Below are positions 12,701 to 27,334 of a stretch of 64,000 nt of DNA, piece by piece. The notes below the pieces were generated by a model. The model was not told the origin of the DNA. It ran no database searches and saw only the letters and a program-made list of their open reading frames with translations. The number at the start of each line of letters is the position of its first letter. Position 1 is the stretch's first letter. This DNA comes from Ascarosepion bandense. Lineage: Eukaryota > Mollusca > Cephalopoda > Sepiida > Sepiidae. Location: assembly GCA_037127315.1 (NCBI GenBank), contig JBBBDQ010001124.1, positions 3,149,501 to 3,213,500 on the forward strand, given 5' to 3'. A program made the position numbers and the translations under genes.

Positions 12701-14526
12701 GCCCTGACCACTTAAAAACACCAATTCAACTACATCGAATTTATTAGTAATTTAAATAAGGATCTGTTACTTTTTGAGACGTAGTTTCTCATTGCTTGAC
12801 CAACTTTAAACTCTATACACATGTCTTCTAAATTTTATTCTAATTTGTATAAATTTCTTCTTGGTTCCTATGATCAGTGGGTCCAACAGTTTATATGGAC
12901 ATTGTTTTTTTTCTATAAGCATTTTGAATAATGTATTATATTCATTCACAAATATCATAACAGTTAAGGTGCTTAAACCCTACTATTGAGTAATTGTTCA
13001 TCATAAATGTGCCACAATATAATTTTTCCTCTATTTTTCAGTACATCCAAATCCCAGGACTTGTTCTTCCTGGAAAAACAGCATTTAAGAACACCAACAA
13101 AGAATTTTTAGAAAAACGGCGAAAAGGTCTTGATGCTTACTTACAGGTTAGTTTGCTTACTATGACTGAGATCATACATTTTGGAAAGTTGAAACTCTGT
13201 CTGAGAATATATACTTCTCTATTATGTATCAGATTCAGTGCCCTTGTCTTTGAGCTCTTGGAATTGTTCTCTCCTGAACCCTGCATCATTGAACTACTGA
13301 TTTTCTAATGAACTAGGTGAATTTCATCAGGACTTATATTTATCTATAGGGAGGGGGGCATTTTTTTATTTTGCTAGTGTATGCTTTTGATGTCTATGCT
13401 TAGCTTACTGATTGTACCAAGGTTCCAGACTCAATCATTTTCACCATCATCCTAAAAAAATAGCTTTAGTTGTCCCCTTAAAAGATTTTTATCAATAATT
13501 ATTAACATAAAAACCCTGTTAAAATGTTTAATAAATAAATATTTATTTTGATTAATTCAATCTTTAATCATTTATTTTGTCTTTAACGTAAGTAGAACAA
13601 GTTATAAAAAAAAAAATAAAATATTACATTTTTACAAATGAATAAATAAAAAAACAAATTAGCTAAAGCTTACTGTAATTTTTATAAAAATCATACCTTT
13701 ATTTTTAAACATTTTAGTTCGAACAGGTTAAATAATTTTACATGGAAATACTTTTATTAATTTCCATGCTGAGGGTAACTTTTATCATCCTTTAAGAATT
13801 GTGCTCCATACATTCATTTTTTATATCAACAATTTTAGTCCATTCCAAATATTCTGTCAAAAAGTCATTAACAAAAATTTTTCATTTCTAATTACCTGCT
13901 TCATGTCACTACTAAATTTTCCATGTGTGTTTATTTTTTTTATTATTCTCTATTGTATTTTCAACTTTATAAGCAGAAAACATTATGCACAAATATTTTT
14001 TAACACCTCATTCAAGTTTTTAACCCAAAATAGTCAGAAAAAAAAATTATAATCATCTTTTGTTTTTAAAGCAAAATTTCTTTTTACAATTAGATCCAAA
14101 TGCTTTTTGCATTTCAAGATAAATAATGCAAATATCTAAATTTAATTCCTCCAACTTTCATTTAAGTTTTATTCACCAGTTTAAAAATGATTCCCTAAGT
14201 TGTTTTTAATTTTTGTGTGTATACACGTGTGAACTTCATTATTAACAGCTTTCCACTATTGGTGAGAAGTATAAATGTATTTTAAGAAATTAATTATATT
14301 TAGAATAAGTATAATATTTTTATTATAAATTTTGTCTTGTACTAGCATGGTCCCAAATAACCTAACCAGTTATTTTAAACAAATGTTTTATCTCACCTCC
14401 GACAACATTAATCTTAAGCTCTGGATTGTATGATTTGAGCATATTATACTGATTCTTTCAAAAATGTTATATTCCATTATTGTTCTTTGTTCTAAGGAGT
14501 TGTAGGTAGAGGTATCAGATATAACT

Positions 14527-14570
<44 letters not shown>

Positions 14571-16754
14571 AAGAAAGTGACAGAACACAGATTTTAAACC
14601 CACTGTTCAAGCATTTACTTTTATAAAGAGTGCTCAATACAGAGTAGAGCTTTATATTGTAATAGTTGTTAGAATGGTTTATAAAAGCATAGTATCACTA
14701 CACAAAAATTTTCATGTTTTGAAGCCAAACTGCTCCTCTTCAGGTGATATGTATAAGTGAAAATAAATGGTGGAAACCATTTATTTTTGGGAATGTGAGG
14801 TGTAGGGGATTGGAATTTAGTATATCTAAGCTAGTCCATCAGCAGTTTGTAACCATAGCGGTACACATTTGGGTTAGGAGAGGGGGCAAGGTGGCTTAGT
14901 TTTGGACAGGTCAGGTTTTAGTTTTGCTTGGGTAAATCGCATAGTGGGACCTTAGATTTTTTTTAAATGGGTAGACAATTTTTATTTGTCTACTATCTAT
15001 GAGTACATGAAATAGGGACCTTTTAGTATTGCATAGATTTTTTTTATTTTATTAATATAATATTCATTTTTTTTATTTTGTGGATGAAACATGGATATTA
15101 ATTAAATTTTGGAGAGAATTATTTTATCTGAGTAAGGTAACTAGTGGGGCCACATAATACTTTAAATAGGTAAATAATTTTAACTGTAAGTTGAATTTTT
15201 TCTTTAATGTTAGAGCACGAATTATAATTGACACCTTCTGATTAATTAATTTTTAACGAAAATATTTTTAAAAAAGACAATGAAAATATACAATATTTCA
15301 TCTAAGAAAAACATTAATTCAGACAAGACTTTGGTAAATCGATTCTTCAGTATTTTTGTAGATTATCTTGGAATAGAAATTGCAAAGGCAATTGTGAAAT
15401 ATTATTGTTCTCTGTGGAGAAGTTATGGATTAAATGTTTTATTCTTTCTCACCTTTTCTCACAGTGAAAGTTATATAAATCTTTAATTTGGCATATTTTT
15501 CCTTCCTGTCATCTTATCTTTATGGGCATCTCAATGTGGTGTAATAGTCATCAAGCTTGTCTTGCTAGAACCTATTACAACTGAGTAGTGAGTTTGATCA
15601 TCACTGTGTGCCCATTACTTACGCTGCTTAGAAAATCAACTATCATCTTCCTTATCATATATTTCTGTTTTAGTTAAGCATTTTTGTCAATTTGAGTCAC
15701 TTTAATGTAAAATCTTTGAAGTTAAATCTTCCAGATAACTTCTGTCGTTTTAAAACTTAATTCTCTCCCCTAGAACTTTTTAAAATATTTGAGATTTGAA
15801 CAAAATTGTGGTTTTTATTTGGCTGTGCCTTGGATCTCTCAATTGAACATTTGATTTGTGGCAGGAAAAAAATTTGAATGAAACTACTTCTCCACTTGAC
15901 AGAAAAATAATTCAGGTGTGGCAAAATTGTTTACTCCATTATGTAGAAACCTTATTTACAGTGCAACCATTTAGTACAAATATGAATTTTAATGAGATTT
16001 TATAAATTATAAGAAAGATTTAAGTGGTTATTAATAAATTAAATTTTAAAAAAGCATTTAGTTGCATTTAAAAATACATCATTTGTAGAATATCACTGAT
16101 TTACAAAAAGATTCTCAAATATCTTGCAGGTGTGCAGAAGCATAATTTACATTGCTAATTCATATAAAAATTATCAAGTTGAAAATGGATTACTGCTGCT
16201 ATATATAGGCAGCATCTGCCCAATCTTAACTTTCCATAGCATTCAAAAGTGTCCACGCGGCCTTGCGGATGATGGAAGATTTACTACCCTACAACCCCTT
16301 AGCTAAAGATATGTTGAAAACCTCTTGCTATTTCTATGGAAAGTGTTCAAACTACATTCCTTAGTTCTACCAATTTTGATCTTCACAGCTAAAACTCACC
16401 ATGCCATACACATTGTAATGAACCACATTCATTCCCTTCATATTCCATTGGTGAGCTGTAAGTTCCACTTAAACAGCTCTTACACACAAACTGCTACTTT
16501 GTAAGACTCAACTTCCAAAAGTATGTTTCCCAGATCAATACAATCTTAATCTGTTCAAGTCTAAAATTAAGCACTATCTTCCTCTCATATCCTTATAGAC
16601 TGTGCCCCTTACCTTTTACTCTATTACCTCTACTTTGAGTGGTTCTTGAGCCTTGAAAGGATGAACAATATTGTTAAAAAAAAAAAAAAATTTTTTTTTT
16701 TTCAATTTACTAATTATATATGAAAGTGACATGTTGTAAAACGTTTATGTGAAT

Positions 16755-16810
<56 letters not shown>

Positions 16811-19800
16811 AGCTATGTGTGCATGTCTGAGAGGATTAGAACATACGCATTCTAACTATAAGATCTGGATTGGAATCTCATCAATGGTCAATTTGTCAGG
16901 GAAGTGATTTCTGTGGGGAGGCCATACCAGCATACAGGCACTTTGGAAAGTGCTTTAAAAACCATACCACAGGTTGACCCAAACTTTGTGTGTGAAATTG
17001 GGTAGATGGAACTATTTAGAATCCGTCAATGGTTGTGCAAGCATAGTTACTAATCAGTGTGTACAAGTTTGAGTGTACTGACTTTGTTCAAACTGTTGAT
17101 CATGCTAGATTAGACACACTGTTCCAGAAACTGTAAATAAGGTTTGCTCAGCATAGTTTTGAACAGACATAAATGTGCCTGAGCAGATGTTTGCAAAGGG
17201 ATTGGCTAGCTGCCCGAGCAGACAAGGTAAGCTCAGAAACAAAAAAACCACCCATTGCATTCAAGCCCATATATATGTTACAAGTCTATGTATTTATATA
17301 ATTTATGGGATAGAATTGTGTAGTACCTCTAACATGGTGAAGTACAGCAACTCAGAATGACATCAATTCCCTAAGGGATTAGAAAACCTCTGGAGAGATG
17401 CATAGCCATGTCATCTCAGTAACTGCCTTTAGCTCCTTGATATTTGTAAATAGAAAGAGACCTCTCCGTTACATCTAAGAAATGCTCCAGTTGGCTTATG
17501 TTAGACAAGCACAGTGGTCACACAATTTGTTGGAATATTTGTCTATATTTCTGAGATTAGGTATTTACATTATGTACCTTGTTCAGACTTTTATCCTCAT
17601 CTTTATTATCATATTCATGACATTTCGGCTGTTTTACGTTTCAGCCTTCTTCAGGTAACTGTAATTTTGAACTGAACCCTTTATTTATCTCCATTTAACT
17701 CAAGTCTCTAAGTTTTTGTTTGCCACTACTGTTGCCAGGTATTGAACTCAAAACTTTGGGTCAAGTCACTGGGACATGTGAATATGACAAGATAAGGACA
17801 ACAGTTCAAAAAATGTAAATAATTCATTGAAAGTGTCCAGAATTCTGGGTAACCAATTGTACATTATACTACTGTAGTAAACCACCATTGTTGTTGGGGT
17901 GAATGTAGTCAAAGAATGTGCATGAATCATTATAAAGCAATGCAACATAGCAGTGAGTGATATAATTAAATGGACCAGCTGGTACAATCCATGCCATGCC
18001 ATTATAGAACTACTATCAGCTTACACAGTGCCTTCTTAAATGGGTCTCTGGCTGCATTGGGTCTGTATCACCTGCACTACCAGCCATAATTATTAGGCTG
18101 CCCCAGTTTTTTAAAAGGAATGATGTTTCATACTATTTTTAGCATTTATTGCCAGGTGGATAATTCTAAATGAAAACAGAATGGTTCTTTTGTTATTGAT
18201 ACTTTTCAAAATTTTACAAGGCAAGGAAGCAAAGATGAACTTGTCCGAATCACCCTAAATTTTCTTCATTCTTTCATTGCTGAAATTGCAATATAGGTAA
18301 TTATTAAATGTTTATAAATTCATTTGATGCACATGTTATTGTGCAGTATTAACAAAAGAACCATTCTATTTTCCTTTACAATCATTCACTTGGCAATAAA
18401 TACTAAAAAATAGTATGAAATACATCATTTTTTAAAACACTGAGGTGGCCTAATAATTATGGCTGGTAGTGTACAAACTGTACTCTCAGCCCAAAACAAT
18501 TGGAGCCATGGCTCATTGGATCGTATCATATGTTGACAATCCTCTAGGCTCTAATTATTGATATCACCAGTCCAGGTGAGACACTATCATGTGTTAACAG
18601 GAGTAACCTGGTGGATTTTTTGCTCCTATATCTTATGAAAGCTAAAAAAAAAAAATTTAACTTGTTCGATAAGCATTTGGTATCTCCTGCATTGAATGTA
18701 GATATATAACTTGAGCCAGTTCTACTAGTCTTTTTCCAGTTAATTTCTAGATAAATATCGCTGCTCATAATTATTAAGGTCTTATAGTTGACCATTGTAC
18801 TGTCCGTATTCTCAGTACACGTGACACAAAATCAAGGGACGTCAAATGTTCCCACAATTTCAGAAATAGTATGTCCTGGAAGCCAGTATTATGCTGTGTT
18901 CAAACTTTGATAATTCACATCACCAGTGCTCACACTGACTAACCAGATGTTAGAGCAGCACAACTTATTTTAATGGAGGCATTTCCATTACATCAAGTTA
19001 TGGTGGCTTCACCTACCATTATCTTTGCATACTGATAACCCATAACTTTTGGCCCATCATTGTATAGAAATTTATTAATATATAAATAAGTTAGTATATT
19101 TTATTAATATAATTTATTAATATATAAATAAGTTAGTATATTTTATTAATATAATTTATTAATATATAAATAAGTTAGTATATTTTATTAATATAATTTA
19201 TTAATATATAAATAAGTTAGTATATTTTATTAATATAATTTATTAATATATAAATAAGTTAGTATATTTTATTAATATAATTTATTAATATATAAATAAG
19301 TTAGTATATTTTATTAATATAATTTATTAATATATAAATAAGTTAGTATATTTTATTAATATAATTTATTAATATATAAATAAGTTAGTATATTTTATTA
19401 ATATAATTTATTAATATATAAATAAGTTAGTATATTTTATTAATATAATTTATTAATATATAAATAAGTTAGTATATTTTATTAATATAATTTATTAATA
19501 TATAAATAAGTTAGTATATTTTATTAATATAATTTATTAATATATAAATAAGTTAGTATATTTTATTAATATAATTTATTAATATATAAATAAGTTAGTA
19601 TATTTTAAATAAAAAATTTAAAGTAACTGTAAGTATATAAAACAATCCCATTGACTGTTTTGCTGTGATCGTACTAGGCTTTTTAACTTAAGTTTAAATC
19701 AATAAGAATTAAATCACCAAGAATGTTGCTATGCAAAAATATCTTGATCTCAAATTTACTTACATGTCTCACTAAAATTGTGAGAAAATATTTTCAGACT

Positions 19801-22800
19801 TTGGTGCAATATTTTGATGATACACCAAGTAAGATACTTAAGTACCTTAAGTTCTCTTAGTATTGGTTAACTTCAATGTCTTCCTGGTTATTGGGTTTAT
19901 GTTTTAATACCTTTCTTGGAGCAACATTAATCCAAAGTTCCAAAATATTTTTGCATATAGCAGGATTATAGTTTCTGTATAAAAGGCATTCAACATAATA
20001 CAGTGAGACTAGATTTATTCTTAAATTGTTTAAAAACTTTATAAAAAAAAAAATATTTCAAGTAATTACATTTTCCTCTTTGATGTTATCAGTTTTTTTT
20101 GCTCAGTGATTAACAAGTATTTATTTAAATCCATTTACAGGTTTTAATGAATCCAGAATTGTGGCAATCATATCCCGGTCTTGAAGATCTGCTGGCCCAG
20201 TTCTTGGCCCCTGGACTTTGGGAAAAACATAAAAGTGAATTGGCTCGTAAGGTTAGATCTATATACATGCAGAGCTCAATAATCAGCTTTTTCAAATCTT
20301 TTTTTAGTTATCTGTCATGAATTTTGACCAAATTTCTATCCAAATATAAAACATGAATTTTGTTTTACTTTTTTTTTCTTTTTCTTAAATAATCATTTCA
20401 CTTGTTTCTTTTTTTTTTTTTTTTAAACATGATCTTGGTCACATCAACTTTTTTCTTTTCCATTTATTAGGAAAAACAGTACAGGGCAAAAAAAATACAT
20501 CTAATTTGATTAATTGGGATTATCCAGTTCTTGCTTTTTTTATTTTTTTATATTTTTTTTTAAATCTAAAGGAAAATCATTATTTAATTTACTTATTGTA
20601 AGAATATATAGTAGTATTGTGCAATTGAGGGTAATAAACAGCAGACTTATTCTGTTAATTAGTAGTATAGACATTGTTACTTTTGAAAATGCTATTTCTA
20701 CCTCAATAAATTTGAAAAACAATAACATTACTTTTTAATACTGGAAGCGAAATTTTTAAATTGTTGCCATGATACAAAATGACTTGAACAATTTAAGTCA
20801 GTTATTGATAGCTCTGGCAACAACTTGTTTAGAATTCAACTTGAAAGCAATTTTCATCTTTATCTCAGTGGTTATTAACAGCAGTTGCTGATATTTCAAT
20901 GATTATCATATTAGTCAATGAGTGTAAAAACTCATGATAGCTAATGCTGTCTCCAAGTCAATAAAACTGAATTTAAAGTCTCCAATATTTAAAATCAAGC
21001 TTTATATTATTTCAAAAGGATATTTAAACAAAGTAACCTAACTATAATTGATGTTGAGAAGAGTATTTATTGGGTTGCATAAACAATTCCATTTTGTTAC
21101 AAAAACAAACTTATATTGCTTGAATAGACAGTTCTGTTTACTATGAAATAGAATTAGTTGCAAACGAAGGGAGGGGCTCTTGTAAAGAGATGTTCATAAA
21201 ACAGCACTGATTCAAAAATGTATACCGACAACAAAATGTCTCAAGAAAGAATATCAATCAGAATAAATCTGTTTATCAGCAACCTTTCAAGCTTGAAACT
21301 TCCTACAAATACGACTTTGAATTGAAATATTTTTATATTTAGTTCTTTAAAAAAAAATCAATGGCTTTGTATTTCTTAATAAAAAAACTAATTTCAGAAG
21401 TCTTCTGTATTTAAATTTTTTTTTTAGTTAGCATCCAAAATTTATTTAAAAACTTAAGTCATAATTATGAGCATCTATGGTCAAATCACACTGAAAACCT
21501 TGGTTTTCCCTTAACCACTAAAGTTAAGCAGTCAGTACATAGTTGTGTACTGCTTGAAGACAATAGATATTGTAAGCAACCTCTTACAATACAATGTTTC
21601 AGCTTTAAATAATCCACAAAGAGTTGATAAGCTGTAAAAAAAACTCAATCATTTGTTAAAGGTGATGCAATAAATCATGGATTTAGATGAACCTCTTAAA
21701 AAAAACTAATCTCTGCAAAGACAATATCGACATCATTTCAGTGATTAGCAAGAGATCATATTTACTATTATTTTAAAAAAAAAAAAAGTGCGTTCAGAAA
21801 ATATGATGAATTACCTCCCCTAGATGGTTTTATGTTAACATTTGGCACATGAAACGGATGGAAAAAACAAAAACAATTACCCCAAAATTTTATCCTGTAT
21901 CAGATCGAACCCAAAATCAAATAGTTGTGCCAGTCTTGAAATCAATAATTCCTGAAAGTTTCATCCCAATCCATCAAATAGGTCTCGAGATATCTTGACC
22001 ACAGACAAACGTGACCAAAAATTTGAATGAAGGTATGGAACTAAATACCAAGATGACCATATTTGTCAGATTTTCACAAACGCTATTTCTTCAGTTGCCT
22101 TGGTCATGCCTTATATTAAACGCTTGACTCAAATGATGCATCTCAGTGTTTTTAAATTCACAACGATTGATTGACAAAAACTTTTTTTTAAAAATATTAA
22201 AGATATCCAGCACAAAAAGAAAGCTTTATCATTTTGCTTAAATATCCATGGTAGCCATTTGCAAATATGGTTGTCTTGGTATGAAGTTCTATATCCTGTT
22301 CAAATGAATCTTTTGGTGATCTATCTTTTTAGCTTCCAACATCATTTGTTGCAACATCTTTCACAATAATCATCTCCCAGTTGTTGTTAAGTTACTTTAT
22401 ATCCATTGATTAAAGTTATGGATTAAATAGGCATGTGCAGTAGTATGTCTACTTAGCTTGTATAATTATGATGTAATTTAAAGTATTCTTAATTGTGCTT
22501 TTTGTTTTTCCCTCAACTTAGACTTATTTTTTGGCTTTTATTTTCTATAAATCAAGCTTGAAAAAATAAATTAAGCATAGAAAAATTAACCACTTATTTT
22601 AAGAAATATTTATTTAATTCAGGAAATTATTAATCATTGTCAGCTTTAATATAGAGCATTTAACTAAATCATTAAATTAGGTCACTAACATTTTTCTTCA
22701 TAATCCTTTTCTTAATGCCTGGCTATCAAATTAACAATAACTAATATTGAACTGTCATTATGTTGGTCTCCATTCCTATCTTTGTTTCATATTTGTTACA

Positions 22801-24501
22801 CTTGGGGTATGAAATGCATACGCAAATGTAACACTTATAATAAGACAAAAATAGTATAGGTTTTTACTTAATGGCCAGCAATTGTGAAAATTTACTTAAT
22901 TTTTTGCCTATTTTTAATTTAGTTGCTTTGACTTCTTTTATCCAATCCAATATATGTCTCCACGTATGCTGTATATACATTATTGGGATGGCACAGTGTT
23001 TAAGATGCTGGTCTTACAACCCATTAACAGTACATTTAACCTTTGTGTAATATTCACAAATGTCACTCTGTGCTCTGTATTGAGGTCAGGTCAAATGGAA
23101 TGTTGTTTTCCTCCTCTTGATTATATGTATTAACACGTTTACTGCTACATGAGACATTGTCTCTGACACACATGTGCATCCATTTGATAGTTTTATTTCT
23201 CTAATTAATAATAATTAAAAAAAAATTTCTTTACTGGATTTCACTAAAAAAAAAAAAAACTTATGGCATACAACTGCAACACATGGTAGTTTTCTCTCGT
23301 TGAATACTATGTACCTTCAGAGTACAAGCGATCATAGGTCTTCCTCTTGAATATGCGTGAATTGCCATGACTTCATGGGAAAAGTAGTGGGTGGTTTCTG
23401 GTTATCATTTCCATAGATTTGAATTCAAAATAGTCCTTTTCGTAGACTCGTTGCCACTGAAAGCTAAAAGGCCTAGTCTACCTTGTTGTTTAATAATGTG
23501 GTAGGGAGTGATAGTTTAATGTCATTCTCAAGGGCATTAGTATGAAGTGAATGCAACAGGTGAGCCCAGAATTTGAACTTGACCTGTCAATTCCAGTTTC
23601 AGCCTTGATTATGCTACCCGCACATCTCAATATGTCAATGTTGAGGGGGAAAAAATCATTAAGAATGCACATTAATGCTGTTCTTTCTAGTTTAATAAGC
23701 TTTCTTTTATTTACTCAAATAATTCATAAATCTAATTTATATAGCAATTTTATTGATAACTCTCATAAAAACTAAATGTTAGGGTTCATTCTAATATCCA
23801 CAGTGGTGTAAAAATGTGGGATTAAAATAAGAAAAAAAAATTCAGGTAAAAATATTTAATGTCTGAAAATCAGTTAATGATTTACTATAAACTATAATAA
23901 GTGAGGAAAACAAAAGTTAACATTCATCAGCAATATTAAAATCTATAGTTAATTTGAGTCTTTAATTTTTTCTTATTTATTCATATTAGTGCTCTTTTCT
24001 TTTTTTTTTTTTAACCCAGAGAGGACAAATATTAGAGCTCATGACTACAATTTTAATTAATGGACAGAAAACTTATTAAAATTTTATTTTTCCTTCTAAT
24101 CTTGAACTCTATGATAATCAGTTAACATATTAAAATGCTATGTTAAAATATGCTATGAAACCCAGTGCAAATTGTTTAATAGCTTTTTAGGATTTAAAAT
24201 GTTTTTGGCTTAAGTAGTATGAATTTAACAGCAAAAGCATTCACATTATCAGAAATATGAATATTTTTTTTTTTTATCTTTTTCATTCAAAACAAATCTG
24301 CTTTGCACCACCTTATAAAAAGAAAAATTATTTTTTCATTTTAACACAGTTTTAAGATTGAGCCTCCTCACAGCTCTGATTTTATTATTTCTTTATGGTG
24401 TTAGGCAAGGCAGATTATGACATCTGGATAAACATTAGCCTTATAGATATTTCAACTTTGCATATGAGATTTAGTGGAGTAGCAGTTTTTGGTAGGACAG
24501 G

Positions 24502-24554
<53 letters not shown>

Positions 24555-24646
24555 AGATGAGTAATATGAATATACATATGAGGGCGCACATATGTATAAT
24601 ATTATTCAGTGTTAATAAAACAGTGCTCAATATAGTATGAATGGAG

Positions 24647-24696
<50 letters not shown>

Positions 24697-27019
24697 TGTC
24701 CTGTGTTATACAATCATCAGGTACATTTTTCAAACTGACTGTTTAATAGATTTGAATTTAAGTTCACTCAATGTTCATGGAAACTAAATCTGAACTTTTT
24801 TAATAAGATTAAAGATTTTAAAGATTCTATGATTACATGTGGATAAAAAAATTATAATTATTACCTGGAGTTTTGTAGCTAACTCCAAATCTTACAATGA
24901 AAAAGATGTAATCTATGCTTTTTAGAAAACTTGTCATCTTAAATCATATTAATAATTCTAATTTACTTAACAAAAAAAAATGTTTTAATGACTACATGCT
25001 GCCATGGAGAAAATACTTACTTTCATTCTTAGACTCTGATTGATGTAGATTCCTTTATATGTTTGCCCCTTTCTTTCTCTTTCTTTTTCTTTCTTCCTCT
25101 CGTAAATATTACTATTAATAATTATGAATTATGCTACTTTAATTTTTGCTCCCTGCATTCTAATATTTTTTATTTTTAAATTTAAATTTTTATCTACATG
25201 TAATCTTATAATATTTAGATTTTAATCTTATTAAAAAGCAGTAACATTATAAGATTTAATTCCTATCAACATCAAGTGAACTTAAAGTCAATCTATTAAA
25301 CAGACAGTTTGACAAAAGCACCTGATGATTGCATAACGCATGAAACTCAGTCTTGCCATCGACATAAGATATTATATATATATATATATATATATATAAT
25401 CTTATCAAATCCAGTGCATAATCTATGAAGTTTTTTCATAGCATTTGGGGGAGGAAGAGATTAAACTCTTATTTTTGCAATTTGGTAAATGCAAGTGGAA
25501 AATGGCATATTTTCTACATATTGTATTTTTTTCAGTTTGTAATTTCATTGAACTTTTCCTTAATTTTCATTATCCTTCATATTTTATGTGCATTTCTAGT
25601 TTTTAATTTTTTTATTGTTGTTGTTTGTTAACCTTTTTTTAATGTATTGTGCACTATTTTCTTTGTTTTTAAAGCATGTTTGATTTCAATTTTAGTGTCT
25701 GCATTTACAGTATTTCTAAATGTAAAATTAAAGATATCTTCAAACATAAAATCAATTTATATTAAAAAGAAAATATAAGTTAACTCATGTCTAGCTCTAA
25801 GCCTATTTGATAGTGTATAATGTACAATTCACATTTACTAATAATAAAATATTATGGAATTAAGCTAGATGTCGGCTCGGAGCGAGAAGTCGGGAGCCGA
25901 GTTCGAATTCCAGTTGATTTGGTTGCATTCACTTACGCGCAAGTGCTCTTGGGAAGGGTATTAGTCCGTCTCTTCCTTCCAGTTATGTGTTGGATAACGG
26001 GACAGATTAGGTTCTGTAGCCTTGGCTGGCAACCAGTCTACCGCAGAAAGCAATGGCAACCTACTGCGGGATAATCCTCTGCCCAGTCAGTCATGTCTCT
26101 TTCAGGACATGATCGCCCAAAGCATGTATCACATATGGCACTTAACTGACTGAATAAAATAGTTGGAGACATGATTAAGGGTTCTACTGAGCATAAAGTG
26201 GGGGATCGATTTTATATTGTTATGAAGTAATAAACTGATCCCCCACTAATTACTACATAATAATATTACATTTCTTTCTCCTCTTGCTATGAGTCAAATA
26301 ATAGGACAGATTGGGTTCTATAGCCTTGTTTGGCAACCAGTCGACTGCAGAAAGCAATGGCAACCTACTGTGGGATAATCCTCTGCCCAGTCAGTCATGT
26401 CTCTTTCGGGACATGATCGCCCAAGCGTGTTTCACGTATGGCACTTAACTGACTGACTGACAGTTACTGGTAGTCTGCAGCATCTGGGTTCACATTAGAT
26501 GCTTCAATATTGGAGATAAGACTTGAGTTTTTTTTTTATCCCTTTTTTTTGTTTGGGTAAGAGATAAAAAAAAAAAAAACATTCTTAAGAAATACAATAA
26601 AATAGGTTCCAGTTAAATGGAAACACGAGTAGAAAGAATAGTTGCTTACAATAGATCAATAAAGAACAGAATCAAATGACCTTATATAATACAATTTAAA
26701 AGAAATTCCCCTTAGGATTCTTATCAGTTCCATTTCTCAAAAAGTTATATATAATTATATTTATTTTATAAGTGATTATAATCAAAACATTTTACATTGC
26801 CACACAAAAGCTCTCATGTTTCATTACAATGAATTTTACTTTGTCAGGTAATGGTTGGTAACTGGTGAGAAAAATGATTTTATGGAAATTTAAAATCAAT
26901 TTGTTACTTTTTTTTTCCAAAGTTAAGCGAGGGGGTAGATAAGGTCAGAATTAAACATGTACTTGTGGGTATGTCTTGATTAACAAATTAAGTCAGATCA
27001 ACACTAAATAGAAAAATAA

Positions 27020-27091
<72 letters not shown>

Positions 27092-27298
27092 TCCTTGCCA
27101 GTAGCATGACTTGGAGTTTGATACTCAACACAATCTCCAGGTGCTGGATATAGACTGACTGTTACATAATTTAAATTTTAATAAAAATATCTGATTAATG
27201 CAACGCTGGCATTACCCATATATTTTAAGGAGTTATGGGCTTTTATTTAAAGAAAAAATGCATTTAAAATAAACAGGGATTAATGGTATTTAAAAAGC

Positions 27299-27334
<36 letters not shown>

